45,700 nucleotides of DNA from Candidatus Omnitrophica bacterium CG_4_8_14_3_um_filter_43_15 (GCA_002783585.1 PFHB01000042.1:1-45700); one strand, 5' to 3'; positions 25,488 to 33,483 are shown, numbered from the stretch's first letter. Notes: generated by a model from the letters alone, not told the origin. Numbers and translations are program-made.

Positions 25488-28001
25488 ATGAGACTAACAA
25501 TATTATTATATCTAATATTAATACATATATGGGCCAATACATGCTATGCGTATCAGTCCTTTGAAAAAGGCAGGGTGAATTTTAGTAAAGAATCCCAGGC
25601 TGTTACAGTCAAAGGTGAAGAGGAAAGCCTGGCATTGATAAAAAGACTGTTGAATGACAAGTTTTATGATGTAGCCATAAGTGAATGTGAGAATTTTTTG
25701 CGCAGGTATCCGTTAAGCGTTAATATAAGTCAGGCGCATGTTGTTTTAGGCCAATGCTATTATCAAAAAGGCAAATTCGCGCAGGCAATATACGAATTCA
25801 ACACTGTTCTTGAGCGGCCTCAGGCAATACTTGACAGGGAAGACGCGCTTTACTGGCTTGGCGAGACATATCTTAAGGCAGGCGATTTGGATAATTGTCT
25901 TAATAGTTTCGAGCAATTCATCCAGCAATATCCTGACAGCCGGTACATAGTGTTCGCTTATTATTCAAAGGGTTGGGCGCTGTTTAATGCGGGTAACTAT
26001 GTTCAGGCAACAGAGGCCTTTGAAAAGATAGTTTACGATTTTAAAGACAACAAACTTGCGCCAGAGGCTTTATTTAAGTCCGCCGAGTGCCTGTATAAAA
26101 ATAACAGTTTTTTAAGGGCCTTGTCGCAACTGGGCGTGTTTCTGAATAGATATCCTACTTCTGAATTTGCGCCGGCCGCGTATTACTATCTGGGCCAGGT
26201 GCAGTATCAGCTCGGCAGGCTTGATGATGCAATAGAAAGTTTTGACAGGTCAATAGTCATATCCAAGAATCAGCAATACATGTCTCTTTCTTTGTACGCA
26301 AAGGCCATAACGTATATAAAATCAGGCGATATGAAAAAGGCATTAAAGTCGCTTGATGATTTTGACGAAAAATATTATTCGGAATTAATGGCTGATGAGG
26401 TTTTATACAGAAAGGCCCAGATATATCTGACGCAGAATGATTATATAAAGGCCATAGAAGATTTTGACCAGATTATAGACAGGTTCAGTAAAAGCCAGTG
26501 GCTTGACGATGCCTATCTGGGTAAGGCATCAGCGCTTTTTGACAGCGGTAAAAACGATTTAGCCCTGATATGGTACAAAAATCTTATAAAGGTTTTTCCG
26601 CAAAGCAAGCTTGCCCCCAAAGCATACTACGCCCTGGGAAATATTTACCAGGCGCAGGCTGAATACTCTGTCGCGTTTGATAATTTCAGGTTATCTTACG
26701 AAACCTCTGATGAAGACGATATCAAGGTAGGGGCTGTGCTTAAGATGGCTGATACGCGTATGCTACAAAAGGATTATAAGGCAGCTACAGAGCTTTATGA
26801 TATAGTCCTTAAAAAATATTCTGAAAACCGGATGATCGATTACGCCCAGTATCAGCTTGGCGTTGCGCTGTATCAGATGAAAAATTACCGCGGGTCTATT
26901 TTGTCACTGCAGAGCATGATACTGAACTTTCACGATAGTAACCTGATCATAGAAGCTCAATATCAGCTGGGCCTTGCATATTTTAAGATAGGCGATTACG
27001 AAAAGGCAAGGCTTGAATTTTCCAAGGTGCTTAATTCTCAGGCAAAGCATCTTCATTTTGACGCGCTGCTTCAAACAGGCAATTCTTTTTATAATGATAA
27101 GCAGTTTGAGCAGGCGCTTGCCTCTTTTGAAAAGGTAATAAAAAATTATCCTGGCAGGCCTGATTTATGGAAGGCAAGGTATGAGATAGCATGGTGTTAT
27201 TACCAGCTGGGAGCTGAAAAAAAGGCGCTTGAGGAATTTACGCTGCTTTTGGATAAATACCCTGATCTTGAAATCGCTCCGGATATTTCATTCTGGATAG
27301 GGCAGTATTTTTATAATCAGGATAAACTTGACAAGGCAAAGGAATATTTTTTGGGTGTAGTCGAGGGTTTTCCCAAAAGCGATGTCAGGGATCAGGCGTT
27401 ATACTGGCTGGGCTGGACAAGCTATAAGGCAGCCGATTACAAAAACGCCATAAATTGTTTCAAAAGAGTTTCTGTCGAATATCCTGACAGTAACCTTGCA
27501 AAAGAATCATTGCTTAATACCGGCCGCATACTAACCGAGCGCGCAGAATATGATTCTGCTGTGGCTAAATTCGAAGAGTTGATTCAGAAATCCGAAAGTG
27601 GGGCGCTTAAGAAAGCAGCCTATATAAATATAGCTGAAATAATGCGCAGGCAGAAATTTTACGACAAGGCTATAGAAAATTACAGAAAGGCGCTGACGAT
27701 AAGCGATAAACAGGCGGATGCGCAGATAAGGCTTGATATTGCTGAGTGCATGGAAGCATTAGGCGATAAAAAAGCCGCGGCCAGCGAATACCTGGATATA
27801 TCTTACGCGTATTCGTATGATTCTGCGATCATGTCAAAGGCGCTTGTAAAAGCGGCGGAATTATTTAGCGAAAATGGCCAGGCAGAGCCTGCGCGCAGGG
27901 CTTATGAGAAGATAGCGCAGTTAAATACAGAAGAGTCTAAACTAGCTCAGCAGAAATTTAAACAAATACCATTAAAACTGAATGAGGAGGTAGCGAGATG
28001 A
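25488..28001 (+). CDS. Large secreted TPR-repeat protein
   Basis: An 837-residue exported protein built almost wholly of tetratricopeptide repeats. A signal peptide is visible (hydrophobic residues 1-20, cleavage likely after NTCYA). From about residue 45 to the end the repeats have the BamD/YbgF-type pattern, e.g. AHVVLGQCYYQKGKFAQAIYE and ALYWLGETYLKAGDLDNCLN, with YPDS-type turns between units, roughly 20 repeats. There is no beta-barrel or membrane segment after the signal, so it should be a periplasmic or outer-membrane-associated scaffold. It overlaps the ExbB gene by 4 bases and has its own promoter and dyad. Partners are probably the motor proteins and outer-membrane components; its direct function is unknown. 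Confidence 0.85.
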   Translation: MRLTILLYLILIHIWANTCYAYQSFEKGRVNFSKESQAVTVKGEEESLALIKRLLNDKFYDVAISECENFLRRYPLSVNISQAHVVLGQCYYQKGKFAQAIYEFNTVLERPQAILDREDALYWLGETYLKAGDLDNCLNSFEQFIQQYPDSRYIVFAYYSKGWALFNAGNYVQATEAFEKIVYDFKDNKLAPEALFKSAECLYKNNSFLRALSQLGVFLNRYPTSEFAPAAYYYLGQVQYQLGRLDDAIESFDRSIVISKNQQYMSLSLYAKAITYIKSGDMKKALKSLDDFDEKYYSELMADEVLYRKAQIYLTQNDYIKAIEDFDQIIDRFSKSQWLDDAYLGKASALFDSGKNDLALIWYKNLIKVFPQSKLAPKAYYALGNIYQAQAEYSVAFDNFRLSYETSDEDDIKVGAVLKMADTRMLQKDYKAATELYDIVLKKYSENRMIDYAQYQLGVALYQMKNYRGSILSLQSMILNFHDSNLIIEAQYQLGLAYFKIGDYEKARLEFSKVLNSQAKHLHFDALLQTGNSFYNDKQFEQALASFEKVIKNYPGRPDLWKARYEIAWCYYQLGAEKKALEEFTLLLDKYPDLEIAPDISFWIGQYFYNQDKLDKAKEYFLGVVEGFPKSDVRDQALYWLGWTSYKAADYKNAINCFKRVSVEYPDSNLAKESLLNTGRILTERAEYDSAVAKFEELIQKSESGALKKAAYINIAEIMRRQKFYDKAIENYRKALTISDKQADAQIRLDIAECMEALGDKKAAASEYLDISYAYSYDSAIMSKALVKAAELFSENGQAEPARRAYEKIAQLNTEESKLAQQKFKQIPLKLNEEVAR

Positions 28002-28615
28002 TTGATTGGGTTCAAAAAGGCGGTCCGGTAATGTATCCTATTATATTGTGTTCTATTCTGGCGTTTACAATTGTTATAGAGCGCCTTTATCATCTGCGCC
28101 GCGCAAAGATAGATACAAGAAAATTTATGGATGAAATAGCGAATATATTAAGACGTAATAAAATAATGGATGCGGTGGAACTTTGTGATAAGACCCCGGG
28201 GCCCATACCTTATATTCTTAAGGCCGGTATAATGAAACATGACAGGCCCAGGGCTGAAATAAAAGAGGCTATAGAAGACGCCGGGCTTTATGAGGTGCCG
28301 CGTCTTGAAAAAAACGTAACTGTCTTAGCTACAATAGCGCATATAGCGCCGTTGTTGGGATTATTGGGCACGGTTACAGGAATGGTAAGATGTTTTCAGA
28401 CAATACAACAGAAATCAACGGCATTTCATCCTGTAAGCCCTGGTGATCTTGCAGGCGGTATATGGGAAGCCCTTATCACAACCGTAGCCGGTTTAAGTGT
28501 CGGTATACCTACATTGGTCGCTTATAATTATTTTGTCAATAGGATTAGTAATTTCGTGTTGGACATGGAAAAGGCCGCGATTGATTTGGTGAATATGCTT
28601 ACTCAGAAAAAATGA
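27998..28615 (+). CDS. exbB: MotA/TolQ/ExbB-type proton channel subunit
   Basis: A 205-residue inner-membrane protein of the ExbB/TolQ family, which with ExbD/TolR converts proton flow to mechanical work across the envelope. Three membrane helices are visible: residues 11-30 (VMYPIILCSILAFTIVIERL), a second after LEKNVTVLATIAHIAPLLGLLGTVTGM, and a third at GGIWEALITTVAGLSVGIP. The GLLGTVTGM and ALITTVAGL segments are the family core. It overlaps the TPR gene by 4 bases and precedes exbD. TolQ and ExbB cannot be separated on sequence alone here. Confidence 0.92.
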   Translation: MIDWVQKGGPVMYPIILCSILAFTIVIERLYHLRRAKIDTRKFMDEIANILRRNKIMDAVELCDKTPGPIPYILKAGIMKHDRPRAEIKEAIEDAGLYEVPRLEKNVTVLATIAHIAPLLGLLGTVTGMVRCFQTIQQKSTAFHPVSPGDLAGGIWEALITTVAGLSVGIPTLVAYNYFVNRISNFVLDMEKAAIDLVNMLTQKK

Positions 28616-28646
28616 CGCCGGCTGATACAGCTAGAGGAGGCCAGTA

Positions 28647-29063
28647 ATGTATTTTAAATCCGCAAGTAAACTACTAAGGCTGGAAAAAAATTCGTTTACA
28701 ATTGATATAGCCCCGCTGATAGATGTGGTGTTTCAGCTTTTAATATTTTTTATGCTCACGGCAAGCTTTATATTTCAACCCGGAATAAAGATTAACCTGC
28801 CCAAGGCTGTTACAAGTGAGGTACTGCACGAACAGAATGTTGTCCTGACAGTGACTTCTGAAAATCTTATATATATAGATGACAAGGCTGTTACATCAGT
28901 GGAATTAAACAGGAAATTGACAAAGGACATAACGTTATCCAAAAAACCGGTACTTATAAAAGCCGACAGAAGGGCTTCTTTAGGCAGGGTGGTAGAGGTC
29001 TGGGATATATGCAGGGCCGCAGGTATTTCGCAGGTTAATATAGCGACAAATTCCCAGGATTAA
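28647..29063 (+). CDS. exbD: ExbD/TolR-type motor subunit
   Basis: A 138-residue bitopic protein with a single N-terminal membrane helix containing the proton-carrying Asp in IDIAPLIDVVFQLLIFF, followed by a periplasmic domain (VVLTVTSENLIYID, then LIKADRRASLGRVVEVWDICRAAG) typical of ExbD/TolR. GAGGAGG supports the ATG. It follows exbB by 31 bases and precedes the TonB-like gene. Confidence 0.93.
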   Translation: MYFKSASKLLRLEKNSFTIDIAPLIDVVFQLLIFFMLTASFIFQPGIKINLPKAVTSEVLHEQNVVLTVTSENLIYIDDKAVTSVELNRKLTKDITLSKKPVLIKADRRASLGRVVEVWDICRAAGISQVNIATNSQD

Positions 29064-29073
29064 GGCAAATGTT

Positions 29074-29748
29074 ATGTTCAGGGACAGGATTTTTAACATC
29101 TCTTTTATTATATCGTTTTCGTGGCATGTGTTTTGTATTTTTGCCTTTATACTTGTAATAACTCCCGGAGGCCTTACTTTTAATAATTTTCCGCAGACAT
29201 CTTTTTTGGGAGGCATACTTGAATCAGATATGTTCAGGCCGGATTATAGCATGAAATCGTCTTTTATGATAACCCCTTACAAGGAGGATTTTGCCTCGCC
29301 GGGTGTTATTTTCGGCCGCAGCGATTATGATATAAATAAATATGTAATGGCTGACAGCGCTGCGGATAAAGAAGGTTTTTTGGATTTGCCCGGGCAAAAA
29401 CAGATCCCGGATTTCGTTGTGGCTGCGGGCGGCTCTTTAGAGCCGGTTGCCAGCCAAAACCACGTCCTTGTTGCGGCCAGTGGTATTATTATTGAAGGCG
29501 CTTTGGCGGAAAGAAGAATTGTATATAATCCGCCTTTGGATGAAAAAAATATGGTTGCTGATTTTAAGGCGCGCGTTTCAAAAAACGGCATGGTGCAGGG
29601 CGTTGAAAGGTTAAGCGCGAGCAGCTCTCTTAAAAATGATATTGCCGCTATGAGATATGTAAGGGCGATTTTATTTGCGCCAGTAGACATGGATGCGCCG
29701 CAGGAAGGCATAGTCAGGCTCAGGTTTACACAAGATGATAAAGATTGA
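29074..29748 (+). CDS. TonB-like periplasm-spanning protein
   Basis: A 224-residue protein with one N-terminal membrane helix (about residues 9-30) and a long periplasmic part. Residues about 150-222 fit a degenerate TonB C-terminal domain: RIVYNPPLDEKNMVADFKARVSKNGMVQGVERLSAS, then helix DIAAMRYVRAILFAP and the final strand GIVRLRFT. The Pro-rich spacer of classical TonB is missing; the linker is instead Gly/Ser and acidic. Its place after exbB-exbD is the main support for the third motor component. It overlaps the zinc-ribbon gene by 14 bases. The outer-membrane target is not encoded nearby unless it is the TPR protein. Confidence 0.7.
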   Translation: MFRDRIFNISFIISFSWHVFCIFAFILVITPGGLTFNNFPQTSFLGGILESDMFRPDYSMKSSFMITPYKEDFASPGVIFGRSDYDINKYVMADSAADKEGFLDLPGQKQIPDFVVAAGGSLEPVASQNHVLVAASGIIIEGALAERRIVYNPPLDEKNMVADFKARVSKNGMVQGVERLSASSSLKNDIAAMRYVRAILFAPVDMDAPQEGIVRLRFTQDDKD

Positions 29749-29968
29749 TTTTGCGCTGGCAGTTTCTTTATATGTAACTTTTTTTTCGATAGGCGTTCTT
29801 TTTCTGTGGGTCTATTTGAACAGGAATAAATTTAAAATATATTCCTCAGATGAGGTATATATGTGGCAATGCGATGTCTGCACATATGCTTATGTGGACA
29901 GTACGCATAAGGAAATTTCAGCCTGCCCTGTATGCGGCAGTTATAATAAGAGAGGAGTGAAAAAATGA
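29735..29968 (+). CDS. Small membrane-anchored zinc-ribbon protein
   Basis: A 77-residue protein: one N-terminal membrane helix (about residues 7-27), then a cytoplasmic-type zinc ribbon with WQCDVC and ACPVCGS as two CxxC knuckles about 18 residues apart. No named family is recognised. It overlaps the genes on both sides (14 bases with the TonB-like gene, 4 with the winged-helix gene), so it is probably made with them. It could be an adaptor that brings a partner to the membrane; that is inference. Confidence 0.7.
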   Translation: MIKIDFALAVSLYVTFFSIGVLFLWVYLNRNKFKIYSSDEVYMWQCDVCTYAYVDSTHKEISACPVCGSYNKRGVKK

Positions 29969-30171
29969 TAACAGAGATAGGTATAGTGGCGGGAGATATA
30001 TGGCATTACCTGGATTCAAAAAACGGCGAGGCAAATTTTTCAAGCTTGAAGTCAGGGGTGGACCAGCCTAAAGATTTGCTTCTTATGAGCCTGGGATGGC
30101 TTTCCAGGGAAGGTTATGTAGTTTTAGAACAGCTTCAAGGTGATGATTATAAAATAACATTAAGGAAGTAG
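29965..30171 (+). CDS. Small winged-helix protein (DUF2582-like)
   Basis: A 68-residue protein that matches the short winged helix-turn-helix family DUF2582 in length and layout: IGIVAGDIWHYLDSKNGEANFSSLKSG, then LLLMSLGWLSREGYVVLEQL and a final beta wing YKITLRK. Such proteins are usually thought of as DNA-binding or protein-binding modules, and their role is not established. It overlaps the zinc-ribbon gene by 4 bases. Whether it regulates this cluster is not shown by the sequence. Confidence 0.75.
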   Translation: MITEIGIVAGDIWHYLDSKNGEANFSSLKSGVDQPKDLLLMSLGWLSREGYVVLEQLQGDDYKITLRK

Positions 30172-30193
30172 TTAATTTGAAAGGAGAGGTTTT

Positions 30194-30460
30194 ATGGAGA
30201 AGAGGACGTTTGATGATGAGAAAGTCCCTATTATAGCTCCTCTTAAGGTGCTGGATCACTGTACGATCGGAAAAAGATTCGGCTGGTGGTCTGCTGTTAC
30301 CTTAGTGGAGTCATGGGGCAGAAAACAGGTTTGCCTGTATCTATGGCAGAAGAAAGGCGAAAGGTGGGGCAGGAAACAAAAGTTCGCCATTCATAATCAC
30401 GAAGAATGGGCCCTGATATCCGAAGCAGTTGAGGGGTTTATCAGCCAGTTATCGTCATAG
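30194..30460 (+). CDS. Hypothetical 88-residue Trp-rich basic protein
   Basis: No family is recognised with confidence. The protein is Trp-rich (six Trp) and basic in the middle. After a polar start it has what look like three or four beta strands (WWSAVTLVESW, KQVCLYLWQKK, KQKFAIHN) and an ending amphipathic helix (EEWALISEAVEGFISQL). That strand-strand-strand-helix order faintly recalls PC4-like single-strand nucleic-acid-binding domains; this is a weak guess from pattern only. AAAGGAGAGG before the ATG supports the start. It follows the winged-helix gene by 22 bases and precedes cutA. Confidence 0.7.
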   Translation: MEKRTFDDEKVPIIAPLKVLDHCTIGKRFGWWSAVTLVESWGRKQVCLYLWQKKGERWGRKQKFAIHNHEEWALISEAVEGFISQLSS

Positions 30461-30483
30461 AAACAATATAGAGTTTGCCAGGG

Positions 30484-30801
30484 ATGAAAAAATATATAGT
30501 TGTGTTTATAACCGCTTCCTGCCTTAAAGAGGCCAGGAAGATAGCGGATGCCTTGTTATCAAAAAGGCTTGTTGCGTGCGTAAATATTATAAAAGGCGTA
30601 GATTCTTTTTTTACCTGGAAGCGTAAAAAAGAACGCGCCAGAGAAATATTGTTAATAGCAAAAACAGAATTTTCAAAATTTGGTGAAGTTGAAAAACTCG
30701 TTAAAAGAAATCATTCCTACGAAACCCCCGAAATAATAGCAATCCCGATAGTAGCCGGCAGCAAGCAATATCTAAAATGGATAGAAGACTCAGTCAAGTA
30801 A
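30484..30801 (+). CDS. cutA: CutA1 divalent-ion tolerance family protein
   Basis: CutA1 proteins are very stable trimers with a ferredoxin-like fold; copper tolerance was proposed in E. coli but the role is unsettled. The 105-residue product shows the family segments VVFITASCLKEARKIADALL, VACVNIIKGVDSFFTW, LLIAKT and RNHSYETPEIIAIPI. ATG at 30484 is preferred to an in-frame TTG at 30475 because the protein then starts MKKYIVVFITA as in relatives. The stop codon coincides with the first base of a heptamer repeat array, and the next gene overlaps by 25 bases. Confidence 0.93.
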   Translation: MKKYIVVFITASCLKEARKIADALLSKRLVACVNIIKGVDSFFTWKRKKERAREILLIAKTEFSKFGEVEKLVKRNHSYETPEIIAIPIVAGSKQYLKWIEDSVK

Positions 30802-31631
30802 GCGTAAAGCGTATAGCGAAAAGCGCAAAGTTTAAGCGCAAAGTTAAAAACGTTTTAAGTTTTAAGTTTCAGTTTTGCGTTTTTCGCTTTGCATTTTGCG
30901 CTCTCTTTATATTATTTTTTATATCAGGTTGCGCCACGGTTTACAACTCTGCCACAGGCAGGCAGGAATACAGGTTTATAACTACTTCTGAAGAAGTTAA
31001 AATAGGCTCGGATATTGCCAGGCAGATAGAGGCAAGGTTTAAGGTTGTTAATGACCCTATAAGACAGGGGCGTTTAAATTATATAGGCCAGCGTTTGTCA
31101 GTTGTCTGTGACCGCCAGGATTTGATTCATACATTTAAGATTGTAGATGAGAAATCCATAAATGCCTTTACTATTCTCGGCGGGCATATTTATGTCCACA
31201 GCGGCCTGCTTGATTTTATAAAATCTGACAGCGAACTTGCTTCTGTGCTGGCCCATGAACTTGGCCATTCCGCGGCGCGCCATAGCGCGAAACGGCTTGA
31301 AACAGGTATGGGATATCAAATTTTAGCCGGCCTTGTTTTTCACGATTCAAAATATGCTGATCTGGCAAGAGCAGTTGACATCTCGGTTGATTTGATCATA
31401 CGTGGTTATAGCAGGCAGGATGAGCTCTTAGCAGACAGGCTTGGCGTCAAATATCTGATTAAATCTGGTTATAGCCCTCAGGCATCTATAGATGTTTTGA
31501 GGCGGCTGCAGGAAAAAGACGGCAGCGGCCCCCAGGGTATTGGTATATTTTTAAGCGATCATCCGTTGATGCCTGAACGAATAAAAACTGTAGCTCAGGA
31601 GATAGAGCGGCTCAAGACAGAAGATTTTTAA
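30777..31631 (+). CDS. M48-family metalloprotease lipoprotein with repeat-encoded N-terminus
   Basis: A 284-residue predicted periplasmic zinc protease of the M48 (BepA/YfgC, LoiP-like) type. HELGH at residues 160-164 binds zinc, and DELLADRLG downstream supplies the third ligand and conserved Asp. A lipobox FISGC gives Cys52 as the lipidated residue. The only ATG in frame before the lipobox is at 30777, inside cutA. The first ~45 residues (basic run KFKRKVKNVL, then a hydrophobic Phe/Cys/Ala-rich stretch) are encoded by the palindromic heptamer array 30801-30902, so the positive region and part of the hydrophobic core of the signal peptide are repeat-derived. The long basic N-region is unusual for a lipoprotein. 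BepA-type proteases take part in outer-membrane protein assembly, which fits the envelope context. Confidence 0.88.
   Translation: MDRRLSQVSVKRIAKSAKFKRKVKNVLSFKFQFCVFRFAFCALFILFFISGCATVYNSATGRQEYRFITTSEEVKIGSDIARQIEARFKVVNDPIRQGRLNYIGQRLSVVCDRQDLIHTFKIVDEKSINAFTILGGHIYVHSGLLDFIKSDSELASVLAHELGHSAARHSAKRLETGMGYQILAGLVFHDSKYADLARAVDISVDLIIRGYSRQDELLADRLGVKYLIKSGYSPQASIDVLRRLQEKDGSGPQGIGIFLSDHPLMPERIKTVAQEIERLKTEDF
30801..30902. repeat. Palindromic heptanucleotide array across the cutA end and M48 protease start
   Basis: Left half: AGCGTAA, AGCGTAT, AGCGAAA, AGCGCAA, a partial unit, then AGCGCAA (30801-30841). Right half carries the inverse: AGTTTTGCGTTTTTCGCTTT and TGCATTTTGCGCT (30871-30902). 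The arms can fold on each other with an AT-rich centre. The array starts on the last base of the cutA stop codon and is read through as the N-terminus of the protease. Confidence 0.8.
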
Positions 31632-31640
31632 AAAAAGTAC

Positions 31641-31669
31641 TTGACACATACTTTGATATACCGTAAACT
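31641..31669 (+). promoter_or_regulatory. Sigma70-type promoter of the merR-pilM operon
   Basis: Perfect -35 TTGACA (31641-31646), 17-base spacer, -10 TAAACT (31664-31669), shortly after the M48 protease stop. An imperfect dyad (31667-31690) begins at the end of the -10 box, over the expected start site near 31676. Confidence 0.65.
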
Positions 31670-31690
31670 ACTCATACTGTATCAGGTAGT
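31667..31690. promoter_or_regulatory. Operator-like dyad upstream of the MerR-type gene
   Basis: Outer arms ACTAC and GTAGT surround a central ATAC-T-GTAT; about ten of eleven positions pair, allowing one mismatch and one bulge. The core followed by GTAGTAT recurs in the pilin promoter (39027-39047). MerR-family proteins bind dyads in promoters, so autoregulation is the natural reading. Confidence 0.55.
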
Positions 31691-31727
31691 ATTAAATTAT
31701 ATCAAATAGATGCAGTAAAGGCGTTTT

Positions 31728-31916
31728 ATGGTAGAGAAAAAATATTTTAATATAAATGAGGTTGCCAGGGCTATTGGCATTTCAAAGCAGACATTGGTAA
31801 GGTATGAGAAAAAAAGTATATTTCCTAAACCAAAAAGGAGCCCTTTGAATAAATGGCGCGAGTATACCCTTAAGGATATAACAGCGTTAAAACGCATAAT
31901 GGGGCGGCTTGAATGA
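31728..31916 (+). CDS. Small MerR-family DNA-binding protein
   Basis: A 62-residue protein that is little more than a MerR winged-helix domain: YFNINEVARAIGISKQTLVRYEKK (helix-turn-helix), then the wing region FPKPKRSPLNKWREYTLKDI and a short helix. There is no dimerisation coiled coil or effector domain, as in short MerR-like and excisionase-type proteins. It overlaps the PilM-PilN gene by 4 bases and has its own promoter with a dyad at the start site. It is the only obvious DNA-binding regulator in the pilus locus, so control of the pilus genes is the leading idea. Confidence 0.85.
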   Translation: MVEKKYFNINEVARAIGISKQTLVRYEKKSIFPKPKRSPLNKWREYTLKDITALKRIMGRLE

Positions 31917-33481
31917 TAAACAAATCAGTAGGTATATACGTAAGTAAAAATATCCTCCAGTTTGTTGTGCTTGGCGCGGGATTTGGCGCCCCCAGGCTTA
32001 TTGCAGCTGAAACTGTGAAGATACAGGAAGGTTTTTCTTTTATATCTTCCGCGGCATCCGTTAAGCCTGTGGAGCTGGATGTTGAGGCTAAGCCTGAACA
32101 TAGGATTACTGCTGTAAAAAAGCAGAAAAGGCAGCTTACTCCGTTTGAAGCAGCAGTCAAAAATTTATTGAGCCAGCGCGGCGTAAATGACGGCCAGGTT
32201 GTGTCAGTGGCGATACCGGCTGAATCTGTTGTTATAAGATATTTTCAGATGCCGCGCTTAGCGCCGCAGGAGCAAAAAAGCGCGATACCGTTTGAAGCGC
32301 GTAAATACCTGCCTTATAAATTAGAGGATATTCAGTATGCGTATTCCATATCTTATGATAAGGTTGCCTCCAACAAGATGGCCATAACGTTCGTAGCGGC
32401 GGATAAGAGTTTTATCGCAGGGTATATCAGATTTTTTGAGAATTTGGGGTTAAGGGTGGGATATCTTGAAGTTGCGCCTTACAGCCTTATGAGGTTTTTT
32501 TATAAGACAAAAGAGATCGAGCCGAATCAGACCGCTGCTTTGGTGTATGCCTGCAATGATTCGGCAAGCATTAATCTTTTAAGAAACAACGTGCTGTATT
32601 TGACCAGGAATGTTTCTTTTTCAGGCAAGGCCAGCCATATTGAAAGCATGATACCCGAGCTGCGGCTTTCATTTGATTATTTTCACAGGCAGTTTCCGGA
32701 TGAAAAAATAGAGCAGGTTGTTTTTTGGTCGGATGATAAAACCATGGAGCAAAAGATTCAGGAAATAGGCAGGGATTTTAACCTGCGCGCAAAGCTGGCG
32801 AATCCATTTACGATAATTGAAAATGCCGCAGGTTTTTCTGTTGAGTACGCCGTAGGCCTTGGGCTTGCATTAAGGCAGCAGAATCAAACGCCCAAAGATA
32901 TAAACTTGAGCACCGGAATAAAAAAGATAGAGATTGAAAAACTGATAAAAATAGCCGCCATCCAGATGTGCGTTGCCGTAGTACTGTTGTTTTTGTTTAA
33001 CGCTATGGATTCCGGCAATCTGAAGAAACTGGAGAATGATTTAAGGGATCTACTTGGCGAAAATTCCGCTGTCCAGGTAAAGTCCGGCAAAATTTCAACG
33101 CAGAGCTTAGAAAGCGACAAGCGCCGCATAGCAGAAAGGGTTAATTACCTGGCGAATCTCAAGGAAAATAAATTTTTGGTTTCTTCGAAAATTGATAGAT
33201 TAGTAAGTTTGATGCCGGATGGGCTGTGGCTTGGAGAGATAAATTACGGCAAACCAAAAGGCAGGAATATTTCGGCAAATAAAGCGCTTTCGGTAAAAGG
33301 TTATGCCCATAGGGTTAAAGGCGATGACCAGATAAAACTTATAAACCAGTTTCTGGAAGCGCTAAAGAAAGACAGTGTGTTTTCAGGGGGTTTTACGGAT
33401 ATAAGGCTTGATACCATATTAAATGAAAACCGTTCGGATATAGCCTTGACTGGTTTTCAGATATCATGTTTGACGGAGTAG
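31913..33481 (+). CDS. pilM: PilM-PilN fusion, pilus inner-membrane platform protein
   Basis: A 522-residue protein that combines two normally separate type IV pilus parts. Residues ~1-330 look like the actin-like ATPase-fold protein PilM: VGIYVSKNILQFVVL, VSVAIPAESVVIRYFQMP, AIPFEARKYLPYKLEDI, and a final GLALRQQ. A short cytoplasmic stretch INLSTGIKKIEIEKL (the PilN-like segment that binds PilM) is followed by one membrane helix (about residues 344-362), a coiled coil, and a periplasmic ferredoxin-like domain as in PilN. The same overall order is seen in GspL of type II secretion systems. It overlaps the MerR gene by 4 bases and is followed within 2 bases by pilO. Confidence 0.85.
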   Translation: MINKSVGIYVSKNILQFVVLGAGFGAPRLIAAETVKIQEGFSFISSAASVKPVELDVEAKPEHRITAVKKQKRQLTPFEAAVKNLLSQRGVNDGQVVSVAIPAESVVIRYFQMPRLAPQEQKSAIPFEARKYLPYKLEDIQYAYSISYDKVASNKMAITFVAADKSFIAGYIRFFENLGLRVGYLEVAPYSLMRFFYKTKEIEPNQTAALVYACNDSASINLLRNNVLYLTRNVSFSGKASHIESMIPELRLSFDYFHRQFPDEKIEQVVFWSDDKTMEQKIQEIGRDFNLRAKLANPFTIIENAAGFSVEYAVGLGLALRQQNQTPKDINLSTGIKKIEIEKLIKIAAIQMCVAVVLLFLFNAMDSGNLKKLENDLRDLLGENSAVQVKSGKISTQSLESDKRRIAERVNYLANLKENKFLVSSKIDRLVSLMPDGLWLGEINYGKPKGRNISANKALSVKGYAHRVKGDDQIKLINQFLEALKKDSVFSGGFTDIRLDTILNENRSDIALTGFQISCLTE

Positions 33482-33483
33482 GT

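Noticed and set aside
30194-30460. Assignment of the 88-residue protein to the PC4 single-strand-binding family
   Set aside because: Only a general strand-strand-helix pattern supports it; no diagnostic residues could be matched by eye, so it is left as hypothetical.
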